Shown here piece by piece: positions 24,810-37,119 of a stretch of 64,000 bases of DNA. Where the stretch lies: assembly GCA_944474755.1 (NCBI GenBank), contig OX104112.1:68930433-68994432 (forward strand), given 5' to 3'. Both the position numbers and the translations under genes were made by a program. This stretch comes from Limnoperna fortunei (taxonomy: Eukaryota > Mollusca > Bivalvia > Mytilida > Modiolidae). How positions within the stretch are numbered: the stretch's first letter is position 1; the number at the start of each line of letters is the position of its first letter. The notes under the pieces are model-generated. The model ran no database searches and had not been told where the DNA came from. It was given only the letters and a program-made list of their open reading frames with translations.

Positions 24810-24915
24810 CAAGAGCAATGGTCTGCTACAGCTTTGATAATCCCAGTTACGTTTCCTCTGGTATTTATTTGGATTGCTACTTCTATGTCACAGCTGTATA
24901 CACATATTTTTATGA
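24810..24915 (-). promoter_or_regulatory. Gene A leader exon and promoter region (inferred)
   Basis: On the minus strand a conserved block ends GACCATTGCTCTTG and is followed by a strong donor GTAAGTACAC. A matching acceptor (TTTTTCAG then ATATCG) lies about 20 bases before the gene A start codon, so the 5' untranslated region is split. A TATA-like CATAAAAATATG lies at 24904-24913. The same block occurs before genes B and C, which supports it as functional. Confidence 0.5.
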
Positions 24916-24999
24916 AGCTTTTTACTAGTTAGTTTTTAATATGGTATACATTTTGTATTTAACATCGCAGCGTAATAAGCATTGAGTCATTTGGTACTG

Positions 25000-27724
25000 T
25001 ACTTTGTGAATGTTCTCTTTTTGCATAAAATTATGTCTTTTTCTTCTTTTTAATATTTGAACTGATGTAAAACCACAAAAATCTAATTTAATCAACCTAT
25101 CAAAAAGTTAAACATGTTCTATATTACTTTTTCTTTATTTCGATTTGTTATTAATATGTCTTGTAGCCACAGTTTATTAGTTTAGACTTTGTCCAAGTCT
25201 TAATTTTACTTAAAGTATATTACGCATTCAGTGTTTAAAGACAAAGCGACCAAAACTACTTATTAAGAAAAGAAACATTTTGAAATGAGAACTGTCAACT
25301 TTTAGTGTGCCAATGCGAACAGTTGTTCACTAAAGATGTTAAATATTATAATCAGTATTTATTTCAAGGGCATACTGTGACATCATCACGGTCTTTAAAA
25401 ATACCACAATATTAAACAGAAGTGGAAGTAAAGCATGTAAATAATGTTAAGTTTGAGAAATAATATACATATATTAATTACTGACATACTTACTGATCTT
25501 GTTTTGAGACGAATGCTATGATTGTCAAAAACATTCAATGACAGTGTGCATTCAATGAATTCATGGTCATAATACTTGGTAATTGGTAATCTTAATTTCA
25601 TACTTGAAAAACAAATAATCTAAAAACAAACATCGATATGATTCTAACGATCCTCAATATAGGATGCTGTACAACCACTTTAATCAGCAAAATCAGGAAA
25701 TAATGAACGACCCCTCAGCACTTTTTGTTGAAAAATATTCAAATTCAAAATATTGAAAGTATGATTGAAGATAATTCATTACACAGTGATCGTGCTGTGA
25801 TGATTTTTGGATGCACATATTACTGACTAGTTGTAAATAATACATGTACCCATATATTTTTATCAACAAACAAACTCACTCAGATACCACAGTAACGGAA
25901 GTGGAAGGTTTGGTATGCCATAAAACTTAGTTTAACCCACCATTTATTTTGAAATACCTATACCAAGTCAGGACCATTGGTGTAGTTGCTATATTTTAGG
26001 TTGTTGGTTTTAACGTTTGCCAGTTTCTTAGACTTTCATTTGTAGATCATCTTTTTGTCTTTTTTGACAGTTTTTTTTGGTGTTTCGGTATTTTGTTATC
26101 ACCTAAAGCACAAGAGCTACAATATTCAGTTTTGATTTATATCTAAAAATGGTGTATATTTCGTTCCTGGGTTTTCTTTTAACGTATTATGATAGTTTTC
26201 CATCTTAAAATAAGATATGAAGGAAGAAAAATGTGGGATTTAAGAAGTATGTTATTGGTAAAAATTGTTTTGTCAGTACTTGATATAAAAGAGTATGACG
26301 ATTGGTGGCAATTTAAATGCTTATTGCACAAACGTAAGCCGTATCGTATTGTACTTGAAACTGAAAAGTGCCGAGCGACTACAATTAAATCGAAGTTTTA
26401 AATTCAGGAACGTTTTGTAATTTATTCTAGTCTTTACATATTCCTATAAAATGTTGGACTTCAACATTTCTATTTATGTATTACTATTAAAAAGTTTTTA
26501 TCTATACAGACCTTATCAATGAACAAATCGAATCGTGAATCTTATGTACCGTTACCTTCTTTAAATTAAAACAAAACAACAGTATCCATGGCTTGTAAAT
26601 TTGTACTTAGATTTTGTTCATTTGATTACGCCGATTATGTCTAAGTTTTAAATTTTGTAAAATTTACAGTATTTACCTTACACATTTATACCTATAACAT
26701 CCTATGAAATAATTAGTGACTCAAATGCAATTTATAAGCAAAAAGGTTAAAATTTAAGCCAATAGTCAAAATCTAGTTTTAAACTAGTCTGGTAGTACTC
26801 TACATGAACGTATATTTTAATACATTAATATTTTAAAACTATTTGCATTCCAATAGACAAAATAAAATAATGCATTCCGATACCGTTATTTTCTCATCAT
26901 CAAGTTCTTTAATCACAATATCTTTCATAACGATTTCTTTTCAGGTTTCTCACTACAACTTTGTCCGTGAACAGATGTTACATGTATATCTGATGCGTAG
27001 AAAATGTAAATTTTTATCTGATTAGGTTGTTATTGATTTACACTGTAAAATTGTATGTTTTACTTCTTGTGCAAAAATCCCCATTAAGGTAGGCTAGTTA
27101 AATATTCTTTTAAATCGCTAACGTTTTCTTTATAAACTAGCCGTGGCAACACTAAAACTGTGAAATAATTAATCTTAACTTGATGCAGCCAAAACATTCC
27201 ATTGTTTTATTCATTTTATTTAAGGTATATATTTCAAACAAGAAAATATAATAAATAATAAGAACATAGTTTACTTGCTCCAGATTTTATGCATTTGTAT
27301 GCTATGTGTGTGAAATCAGGTATATACACATAAGTCTCACACATTTGTAATATACATGACCAAACGTATGAATATCGAATTTATTCTTTTGTTGTAGTAA
27401 CTGTATCGACTGAAAAGTATACCACGAGTTTTACTTGGCCACTTATACAAGAGAGTAAATTTACATGACATAAAAGAGAATAGAATTGGAAATCTATTAA
27501 ACAACAGCAAGTACACATCCATTCGGTATCAGTGAATGAGGACCTTAATCTTACATCTTTTTACGGATACCGGGAAGGGCATATCGCAGGATTTTTGTTG
27601 AAACTGTTGGTAGATGGATATTTATGTCGGTCAAAAGCACATCAGTGCTTATGTTTTCGTGTTGTGTAATATATGCAGAATCTAAATACAAGTTATTTTT
27701 ATTTATTTATTTATTTATTTATTT

Positions 27725-27760
<36 letters not shown>

Positions 27761-28370
27761 TTTCAACATATAATTGCTTGGGGCATTCCAAAGAAATCAT
27801 TATCACACTTTTTTATGGAGTTGACTATTTTTTTGGAGAAGCAAGTCTGGTTTTGTGTTATAATTTTAGTCTGCGATGTTTATTATGTTCTATCAGTAAA
27901 TAACAGTAAATTTACTGTCTTGCCCTCATAAATTATTTGGATTTGAAAGTTAGAGATACCACCAATAATAGTTCTGCTTTTTCTTTACACTGAGTTCCAT
28001 GAATAGTTATTTAAACTAAAATCTATAACACTTAGGGGCGAATTTATTTCTTTTCTATCATTCCTTGAAATAAGTAATTTATCCTGATAAGCTATTGATA
28101 AGCTGATAATACATGTTTTAATTGACAGGTGACTCAAAGGCTTTCTCCAGTTAAATGGAATTCAATGATAGATGGATTTTGCTCTTGGAAATGAAATTAC
28201 CAAGAATTATCGACAAAATGAGCGAATCGTGAATACTGCTAAATATTTTCAAAGAATTGTTTCCCATACTTAAGCAAAGATTTCAATTTTCAACAAACCT
28301 TCGGGCGGAAAATCGTGAAATCTTTAGTAAAGAATAAGAAAACGCAATAACACAAATTGAAAAGCTATTT
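25000..28370. other. Duplicated flank without recognised gene
   Basis: Upstream flank of gene A up to about 27.2 kb, homologous to 33.3-37.1 kb. The open frame at 26189-26401 is not conserved as a protein in the other copies. A (TTTA)n microsatellite lies at 27695-27765. Between 27.8 and 28.37 kb I see nothing. Confidence 0.5.
27695..27765. repeat. (TTTA)n microsatellite
   Basis: About 70 bases of almost pure tttatttatt repeats, interrupted once. Confidence 0.9.
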
Positions 28371-28377
28371 AATGAAA

Positions 28378-28575
28378 AATAAAATGTCATGAAATATATC
28401 AAGTTGTTGAAATTTACTAGCTCTATAGTTCAAACACGCATTTCGTCTAAGACTCATTTTTTGCACACAAACCAAAAATATTCAAAAACCAAAACATTAA
28501 AATGTTGAAAAACTTTTATTACTAAAATTCTTAGCAAATCCGGTTAATGCCCTCTGCAAATTGAGAATAGAAGAC
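28378..28575 (-). mobile_element. Strongly diverged retrozyme copy
   Basis: Follows the retrozyme order: AAATAAAATGTCATGAAATATATCAAG, then CACGCATTTCGTCTAAGACTCAT, then AACTTTTATTACTAAAATTC and AAATCCGGTTAATGCC. The ribozyme-sense strand reads ATGAGTCTTAGACGAAATGCGTG. The stem II loop is shortened and the CTGATGA start and stem I are lost, so it is not expected to cleave. Confidence 0.65.
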
Positions 28576-29991
28576 CATTTTTGAAGATTGTATAAGAATA
28601 AACAAGTGAGGGAAAATTGCCACTCGTCTATATCAAAGTGACAAATGCGTTGTTTTGTCCCAGAACAGAAAGGTTAAGGCATATATCTTCCTATATTAAA
28701 GATAAACACAAACTCACAAGTTTTTTATAGTAACCTTAATTTTTTTCTCCGGATAAGCCTTTTTTAGAAATCTTGTTTATTAATAGCTGGTAAAGCATTT
28801 TAACCTAACTGCAATGATTTTGTTACATTGCTTTTTTTTTAAATATTGCGGACAGCATATATCTTTTAAAGAAAATTAGTTTTGAAAATTAATATCAACT
28901 GGACCTTGTTTAATTAATACCGATTTAGTCCATTGAGTATTCTGTATTGTAATAAAAAGTTTTGTCCCCTAGATATTCATTATTTTTATTTCACAGTTCT
29001 TGTCAAGTAGATAACTTTTCCATTGATTACCGTTTGACAAGTTTTTCCAATAAACATTTGGTTTCCGCTTTTGAGAATTTATAAGAGACTATTTGAAACT
29101 GATATCTTTAATTATCTGTGCATTTACTTGCTGGTAAATTACAATGAAACCTAAAATTTATTATCTTCAGTTCTCCAATTTATAACAAATTCATTATTTA
29201 TGGAATACTCCGGTTTAAAGGCTTATTCAAATGATTTATATATGATGTTGTCTCCCGATATGCTTATTATTGATTTGAATATCTAAACTGCATGTCAACA
29301 TAACAATTACACAAGAATAAATTTAGTCTACTTGTTTAATCAACAAATTACTCGATAGAAAGATTAAGTTATAATTTTACGTCTACCACTAAATATTTTA
29401 AGAAAAGTGAAAAAGAAAAAAATAATGTGTTAAAGTGTCTTTTTTAAAATAAAGAATTCGAGTATTTATTTATCCTTCTTCTTTTGATTGACAAATTTTA
29501 CCACTAGATATTGGGACGAGGTAATTTGCTGTATATACGCAGAGATTGCTCACTGGACCCTTTTAAAAGTCTGGTAAATGACGGAATGATTTTACGCACT
29601 TCTACATTAGAGCAGCAATATTTACCATTGCGCAAAATTTGTACCTTTTTTTTATCAAATAAAAATTTACAGCAAAAGTTTTGATCTTTTTTGCTGATGT
29701 TGTCAATTTGACAAAAATCATAATACGGATTATGCTTGTCACTGGCAACTGCCGAGACTTTAACTGTAATTTAATAGACGGAAAGAGCTGCACTCAAGTG
29801 CAGTTTAATGTTCAATAAAACATTACGTAAACAAAGATGACGATCACATTACATTCGTTATGAAATGTAATTTTGTCACGCATTTATTACACAAAATTCC
29901 ATTTTAAGAAAAGCTAGGATCATCATTATTATGTTTTAATAACTGAATTCAACAAATACGATCCAAATTTAATTGTGTATAATTTTCATGT

Positions 29992-30228
29992 TTGTTTGAA
30001 TGGATTTAAACGCCACATTGTTTATTTTAGCTGTGTCATATTATATTATTAATTTATATTAAAAATGTGTAAGCCAGAGTATCCAGTGAAAATCCCAGAC
30101 TTCCAAAGTAAAATTGACAATCCATGTCAATTGAAGTTGGAGCCAAACACACCTTATCCGCAGTAAGACTCGAAAACTCAGTCCATGTGATCAAAAGTAG
30201 ACTATTTTAACCACTTGCCTTCCAAGGT
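29992..30228 (-). mobile_element. tRNA-derived SINE, degenerate
   Basis: Begins TTTGTTTGAATGGATTTAAACGCCAC and keeps AGAGTATCCAGTGAAAATCCC, TTGGAGCCAAACACACC and TTTTAACCACTTGCC in the SINE order. Both polymerase III boxes are damaged. Confidence 0.7.
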
Positions 30229-30709
30229 CTATATTTCATTGCTTGTATTCGCGACCTAAGTGCTGTGTATGGCAATAAGGGTAGCTGCTATTAGTTTTCT
30301 ATAGTAGAGATGTGGAACGTTAGAGGAATTTGGATGTTGTGACACCTAAATCAAGAAAACCCAAAGCACAATTTAAGACTTCTTCTTTAGCAGCCTTTTA
30401 TAAATAATCTACTTTACTCGTCGTCCATATATTAAGCATAAGGTAAAGTTCACATGATAGTATGGACAGTTTAATTTTAGGTCTTTCGTGGATGATGGCA
30501 TATACAAGTGTTGTTGCGGGCCAAGTGATTTTAGTAAAGAGTTTCAAAACGTTTTATTAATTCTATTTTGTAAACTAAACGATTATTCGGTTTGTTTCCT
30601 TAAGCATTGGAGAAGAATGTTAAACTTTTAAAGTTAAAATTAATTTACAATTTCGAAAGGTACAGTGCAATAAAATTACTCAAAGATCTCTGAATGCATT
30701 TCGAATGTT

Positions 30710-32385
30710 TTAAACTGGTGGTGCTACTGGAGCAGTTTCGACTGGTGTGTCCGCTGCGTATTGGTGGCTGTTAGAGCCGGAATTTGATCCATGGCTGTGA
30801 GAACCGTGATATGATCCATGGCTGTGAGAACCGGAATGTGATCCATGGCTGTTCGAGCTAGAACCAGAAACGTGACTGTGGGAACCGGAACTTGATCCAT
30901 CGCTGTGAGAACCGGAATGTGATCCATAACTATGAGAACCGGAATCAGATCCATAGCTGTTGTGAGAGCCGGAATCTGATCCATAGCTGTGAGAACCGGA
31001 ATCAGATCCATAGCTTTCAGAACCGGAATGTGATCCATAGCTGTGAGAACCGGAATGTGATCCATAATTGTGAGAACCGGAATCAGATCCATAGCTGCTG
31101 TGAGATCCTGAATTAGATCCATAGCTGTGAGAACCGGAATCAGATCCATAGTTGTGAGAACCGGAATCTGATCCATAGCTGTGAGAATCGGAATCTGATC
31201 CATAGCTGTGAGATTTGGAATCAGATCCATAACTGTGATGACCAGAATTTGATCCATATCCGTTTTCGTGATGTCTGTTTCCATATCTTTTGAAGAAATT
31301 CATTGGCATAGAAATGTCGATATGCTGTCTGCCTACAAAGTAAGTAGAAATATATTTACCGTTGTATTGCGTTCTACGTATTTAAAACAGCAATATCACC
31401 TGTATTGATATTTAGAGAGACAAAATAACATTTATATATTAAAAGAATTAAAATGAAATTGTATTTCAATATAGTGTGTAAATTTTGTTTTCAATTATAC
31501 ATGCAGAAAATAATATATTACAAATACAAACACTTATTGATTGTAACTTATTACCAATTTTTCTTATTCAATCATTTTATATAAATAGGTTACGTTGTCA
31601 TATATTTATTGAAATATACCTCTATCGCTTGCACTACCGTAGCCATGATTTCTCCTTTGGCCATCTCCAACATAATCTAATAGAAAAAGTATATAACAGC
31701 AAAATTAATAGAGTGTAATATGCAAAAAAATAATTTTAAGTTAATATACTAAGAAACGGCTATGACGTAGGAATTTTCTGTTTTAAATTTAGTTCCGTTA
31801 TTCAATAGCGTTCGTCTGTGTCTAATCTTATCAAACCGCACAAACAAGTGAAAAAATGCTTTTCCAATGTTGTTGTATACGCTATATGAAGAAAATCAAA
31901 ACTAGCCGTAAATATGGCCCTAGATCAACATGATTTGCATAAAATTATGAAGTAGCTACTAATGTGAACAATACAAAAATGAAATTTTTTTACATAGAAA
32001 GGAGCTTACCTCTACGGCCTAATGCAATAGTGTTATCAACCAAAACCAAAACGATCTGTAAGTAAAATAAATTTGTGTATTACTATTATTTACCAAATAT
32101 ACGTCTGAATTTACAACAAACATATATGTAAAATTAAATAACCGGATTTGTATTATTAGCAATAATGTTCAGAAGCTACACCACCATCCAAAGTAACCAC
32201 ATTAATTAATGTATAAATATTATCGGTAATGTAGACAGAGATCCTTGTTTGGTGTGACTTATTTAAATGTTGCCTTTGTTGTTTCCGAAAATATCGGCTA
32301 TCGTTGACCTATAAGTGTTATTAAAAATTCAAATATTACTTAAAAAACTTACGAATATTGCACCACAAGTTAATATTCCTCTCAT
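30710..32385 (-). CDS. Gene B: secreted Ser/His/Tyr/Gly-rich repeat protein, intact
   Basis: Exons (minus) 32353-32385, 32010-32055, 31620-31676 and 30710-31332 join in phases 0, 1, 1 to 759 bases, 252 residues plus stop. Exons 1-2 encode MRGILTCGAIF and IVLVLVDNTIALGRR, a signal peptide with likely cleavage near ALG. Exon 3 encodes DYVGDGQRRNHGYGSASDR. Exon 4 encodes GRQHIDISMPMNFFKRYGNR, then about 16 nine-residue repeats (GSHSYGSDS with GSHSGSHSH variants), then the tail HQYAADTPVETAPVAPPV. The mature protein is almost entirely Ser, Gly, His, Tyr and Asp, so it is probably disordered and able to bind metal through His and Asp. A secreted matrix or adhesive role is inference. It differs from gene A mainly by fewer repeats and by AGA in place of the stop. 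Confidence 0.85.
30765..31245 (-). repeat. 27-bp coding minisatellite in gene B
   Basis: Same GSHSYGSDS unit as in gene A, but about 16 units instead of about 20. The repeat count and the position of the SSYGSD insertions differ, consistent with slippage or unequal exchange after duplication. Confidence 0.88.
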
Positions 32386-33090
32386 CTTTATTGTTCAATA
32401 TACACGATATCTAAAAATATAAAATCGTTATTATATCAATTGCATTGGTGACGTGAACGCTCGTCTAATAGAGCCTCTTAGATATTTCTAGTTGGCGGAT
32501 AGTAGATGTCCTCTTGTTAGCAGCTTATGTTGCGGGAAGACTGTCCGCGCATGGAAAATAGTGGTGTGTTTGGAGTTGGAGAGTAACAAGCTTATTGCTC
32601 GGTCTAATAAGACTCAATAGGTAGAGCTCAATATAAAGTGTGTTTCGGACGCCTCAAAAGGCTAAATTTTCCATATCGTTTAATTTCTACAAAGCGTCAA
32701 AATATTTTTTTCATTTCCTTTCACCAGTTGATTTATTGTGTGTAAACATTTTCTTGTCCTCGATACAGCTAAGGCTTTGCCTTAAATCAATCAAATAAAC
32801 ATAAACATGCAAGAAACCAATACCAACAATGGACAGCCCAAGCATGTCTCCAAGTAGCGAGATTGTCAGGTTATAATATGGGAAGCGTGAACGTAGTGAG
32901 TAACATGTTTGGAGAGTGCGGTTCGCCTTTTCGTATTATGACCTGACAACCTCTATAACAAGAAGGCCTGCAGTATCTAACTCTTGGTGATAGGCATTTC
33001 TATCTCAATAATCAATAATATATTATACATATAGAGATATTCTACTTCAGTGTAAATGTAACAAGGTGTTCGTAAATAATGAGTACTTAC

Positions 33091-33195
33091 CTACAGCAAA
33101 GATCTGCTACAGCGCTGATGATCCCTGTTATGTTTCCTCCGGTATTTATTTGGATAGCTACTCCTTTGTAGCAGCTGTAAATACATACTTTTAAG
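33091..33195 (-). promoter_or_regulatory. Gene B leader exon and promoter region (inferred)
   Basis: Minus strand: a block ending GATCTTTGCTGTAG then donor GTAAGTACTC, aligned with the gene A leader over about 90 bases (for example AATAAATACCGGAGGAAAC). The acceptor TTTTTAG then ATATCG precedes the start codon in exon 1. The TATA-like motif of gene A is weaker here (TTAAAAG). Confidence 0.48.
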
Positions 33196-34555
33196 AAGTT
33201 TTTTACTAGTTTTTTAATATGTTGTACATTTTTTATTTAATATCGCAGCGTAATTGGCAATGAGTTATTCGGTACTGTACTTACTGCATGTTCCTTTTTT
33301 GTTCCTAAAAATTACGTCTTTTTGTTCGTTTTAATATTTGAACTGATTTAAAACCAAAAAAATAATAATAATTCAATCAACAGATCAACAAGTTGAACAT
33401 GTTTTTTTAATTGTTTTTTATTGTTCTTGTTTAAGATAACTGTAGCCGACGTTTATTAATTTAGAATTGTACAAATCTTATTCCTAATTAAAATGTATGA
33501 CGCATTCAATATTCGATGTGGAACCCTTTTAACAAAGACTCCAATATAACTAATTAAGAAAAGAAACAGACATTAAAATTAGAACTGTCAACTCTTACTT
33601 TGCCAATGCGAACAGTTGTTGGCTAAAGATGTTAAATATTATAAACAGTATTTATTGTCAACGGCATACTGTGATATCATCACGGTTTTTAAAAATACGA
33701 CGATATTAAGTACGTGAAGCAGTAAAGCATGTAAATAATGCGTTTCTGTTCATATTAGTTTTCCAATTTAAAAGAAAACTCAATAGTATTTACATAACAT
33801 ATTAATGTTTACAGTTCAGTCTGAGAAATAATATACATATATTAATTACTGACATACTTATTTATGTGGCTGTTTTGAGACGAATGCTAAGGTGGTCAAA
33901 AACATTTGATGACAGCGTGCATTCAATCAATTTATAGTTATAACACTTAGTAGTTGGTAATCTTAATTTCATAATTAAAAAATATCATATGAACAAACAT
34001 CAATATGATACTAACGAGCCTCAATATAGGATGTTGTACAACCACTTTAATAAAGAGATAAAATTTTTGGATCACGGAACTAGGTAAAGTAATACCTTAA
34101 GGCTTAATGATAACTTTATTATTCATATATCCGGTCCAACATGCAATGGAGTGAATGTAATGTTTTTAATACTAATTCTAGATGCAAAAGAAGTCATGGT
34201 CATAAAAAATGCAAACGCTTAACAAACAAAAAAAGTTTAAAGTGTTCATCTAATTCCTGCTCATCTTAAACAAGCATTGGGCTATCATTACATTCGTACC
34301 ACTCTTTTCTCGACGCATGTCAGCTGTTTCAAACTTAATAGGAATTATGCACTTGAGATTGGAGGAATAGATGATTTACATCTAAATATATATTGACAAG
34401 CATCATTTGCAGCAAAATTTCTTTCCGTCTTTTCAAACATGTGCGGACAGTGCCTTTTCTTGATGAGAACGGAAAATTTCTTCACAAAAATTCAGAAATA
34501 AAGGAATTAATACAGTTTACATCAACAATATTCTCAATATAAAAGAAGTAAAAGA

Positions 34556-34965
34556 TCAAGCATTGCCCATTCTCGTTCCATTTACAATCCCTCTGGTCGT
34601 GTCATTGCTGGTGATCTGAATAACCTCTCAGAACATTATTTCTCTTGGTCCAAAATTCAGACAACCTCAAACATTAGACTGGAATTTAAGTTTCAAAATT
34701 ATGATGGATGCAGTCGAAGATACATTAATGATAGCCCTAAATAGGTATTTAAAGACGAGAATCTATGAGATGCTTCACTTCCGTCCATGACAAATGTGTT
34801 GTTTTCCTTGCAGACAGGGCTTCTAGCAACAACGTGTTTGTATGACATTACTATTAATGCTTTGTCAAAGAACTAAGCATCACGGACAACTCTGGTAAAT
34901 GCAATGCAAACGTACCACATTTGACAAAGATGAAATCCTTGCTAACCATAAGTCCTTAAATCCAA
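34556..34965 (+). mobile_element. Penelope-like element fragment (dead)
   Basis: Plus-strand frames give GPKFRQPQTLDWNLSF and then KIMMDAVED. Further along they give HDKCVVFLADRASSNNVF, FVKELSITDNSGKC, and after a shift FDKDEILANHKS. The order and motifs (the 'HDKyVvvpADKaSNNiVfvCK' core) match the N-terminal region before the RT of Penelope-like elements in molluscs. Stops and frameshifts show it is dead, and no GIY-YIG endonuclease is visible. It abuts the diverged retrozyme units that begin near 34948. Confidence 0.72.
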
Positions 34966-35640
34966 ATGATTACAAAGATGTTTTAGACCTTTTATTGCCA
35001 AAATTCCAAAACGTTATTCCAAATCCGACTAAGGCTATCTACATCTTGAAAAAAAGAAAAACCTTACAAGTAAAATAATTTCGAAATTATCGGATCAGTA
35101 AATTTAGACAATGACTACATCACTCAAAGAAACAATGATATTGCTGTAAGCACCGAAGTGCCACTACTGGGCTGGTGATAACCCGGGGCACTAACAGTTC
35201 ACTAGCAGAGGCATCGACCCAGTGATTGCAAATAAAATGCCATTAAAGATACCAAAGTCAATAGAATTTACTTCGCCAGTCGCACGTATTGTCTAATTAA
35301 GACTTATCAGTGGCGCTCAAACCCATATAGTATTTAAAGTCCAAATGATTACAAACATGCTATAGACCTTTTCTTGCCAATATGTCAAAACGTTATACCA
35401 AATTCGGCTAAGGCTATCTACTTTGAAAATAGAAAAATCTTACAGTTAAAATAATTTTCGAAATTTCAGGGCAGTAAATTTAGACATTAACTACATCACT
35501 GCAAGAATCAATTTTATTCCTCTCATCACCAAAGTGTGACTTATGTGCAGGTTATACCCTCGGGGACTAACAGTTCACCAGCAGAGGCATCGATCCAGTG
35601 GTTGCAACTAATATAAACTTATAAATAAAGGTTAAAAGAA
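34948..35640 (-). mobile_element. Old diverged retrozyme units (left arm)
   Basis: About 1.8 units related to the 380-bp repeat at 39.3 kb: AATGATTACAAAGATGTTTTAGACC, CCAAAACGTTATTCCAAATCC, CACCGAAGTG, GACTAACAGTTCACCAGCAGAGG. Divergence from the young array is high. One degenerate ribozyme is at 35273-35316. The same array appears inverted at 63.2-64.0 kb. Confidence 0.78.
35273..35316 (-). ncRNA. Degenerate hammerhead ribozyme
   Basis: Ribozyme strand: GCGCCA, CTGATAA, stem II GTCT/AGAC with loop TAATT, AATA, CGTGCGAC, TGGCG. Both stems survive, but G8 (CTGATGA to CTGATAA) and G12 (GAAA to AATA) are lost. Those two guanines serve as acid and base in catalysis, so it should be inactive. Confidence 0.8.
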
Positions 35641-37119
35641 AAAAGAACTCGTCCGCGCCTTTAATAAGTTATTTCGTCCCTGGGTTTTCATTTATTTTAT
35701 TATAATAGTTTTGGATCTTAAAATAAACATGGAGGAAAATAAATGTGTGATTTAAAAAGTATGTTACGGGTAAAAATTGTTTATCAGATTTGATATAAAA
35801 GAGTATAACTATTGGTGACGATTTAAATACTTATTGAACAAACTAAAACGGTGCAAGTGTAACATTCTAAGGATTCGCATAGCAGGACAGTATTTTACTT
35901 GACACTGAAATGTGCCGAGCAACTATGATAATAATCGAATATTTAAATTTCAGGAACGTTTCGTAATTTATTCAAGTAGGCTATATTTTCCCGTAAAATT
36001 TTGGAATTAAACATTATTAATTTTTTTTAAGTTTTGATCCATACAGACCTTATGAGTCAAAAAATCAAATCTTGAATCGCAGTTACTTTCACCATCTTGA
36101 AACTATAACGAAACAAACTGTTATCCCTGGCTTGTAAAATCGTACTTCAATTTTGCTCATTTGATTACGCCGATTATAACTCAGTGTATTTTTGATATAC
36201 CTAGGTTTTAATTCTAAACAAATTAAAGCATATTAACCATACACACTTATACCTATAACGTCGTATGAAATAATTAGTGGCTCAAGTATAATTTATAAGT
36301 AAAAACGTCTAGTTTACGCAAAATAGTGAAAATCTAGTTTTGAGCCGTCAGGTAATAGTGTCCATGCAAGTATAATTTAATTTATTTATAACTTTTAACC
36401 AGTTGTATTCCAATTAAAACAAGAATTTACGATACATTCAGATATCCTTATTCTCTCATCTAATTAAATATGTAAAAATGGATGAGCAGTGATAGTTATC
36501 GACAACGGCATTTTTAATATTAGTAATCAGCTGTAAAAGTCCATGGGAGAATTGTATTTTTATGCTCAATTCCTCGGCTGTTAAATTTTGTATTTTTTAA
36601 TTTGTATTTAAAAATATTGTATAGTAGTACGGCAGTATTTAAGAAACTACCATAAGCAACTTTTGGAGTAAATATGCAAATACTCCATTTAAAATCATTT
36701 TATGGTGATTGTATCACAATAACAACTATAATTTGTTGTTGTTCATAAAACAGTGTATACTAAAATGAAACACACCAATTTCTTTTCAGGTTTGCCACCA
36801 TAACTTTAAAAGATCCTTTAACAGATGTTATACGTGATGCGTAGAAAATGTACATTTTTATCTGTTAAGTTCTTATTTATTGAAACTGTAAAAATTGTAT
36901 GTTTTGCTTCTTATAGATGTGCAAAAAATTATCATTAAGGTTAGCCAGTTAAATATACTTTTACATCTCTCTCGTTTACTTTATAAGACTAGCCGCGCAA
37001 TACTTGAATGGTGAAAAAATTAAATTAATTATTTTAACTAGATTGAGCCAGGAAATGCATTGGCTTGAATGAAACGAACATAGGACGCAATATATGCACA
37101 ACAAACAAATGTTACATCA

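Larger units (their letters stand above)
21010..27200 (-). repeat. Segmental duplication unit A
   Basis: Homologous in order and orientation to 28.9-37.1 kb (unit B) and, from gene end onward, to 42.9-51.2 kb (unit C). Landmarks shared with B or with both B and C: TTCAGTCCATTGGATATTTTG at the 3' flank; GACAAATTTTACCACTAGATAT; the whole gene; AGTACTTACC with the leader exon; ACTGTGACATCATCACGG near 25374; and CCTGGGTTTTCTTTTAACG near 26167. Outside the gene I see no conserved coding frame. Confidence 0.8.

Noticed and set aside
24737..24928. 63-codon frame over the leader region of gene A
   Set aside because: It runs opposite to the gene and is not open in the B and C copies; the conserved signal there is the splice donor on the other strand.
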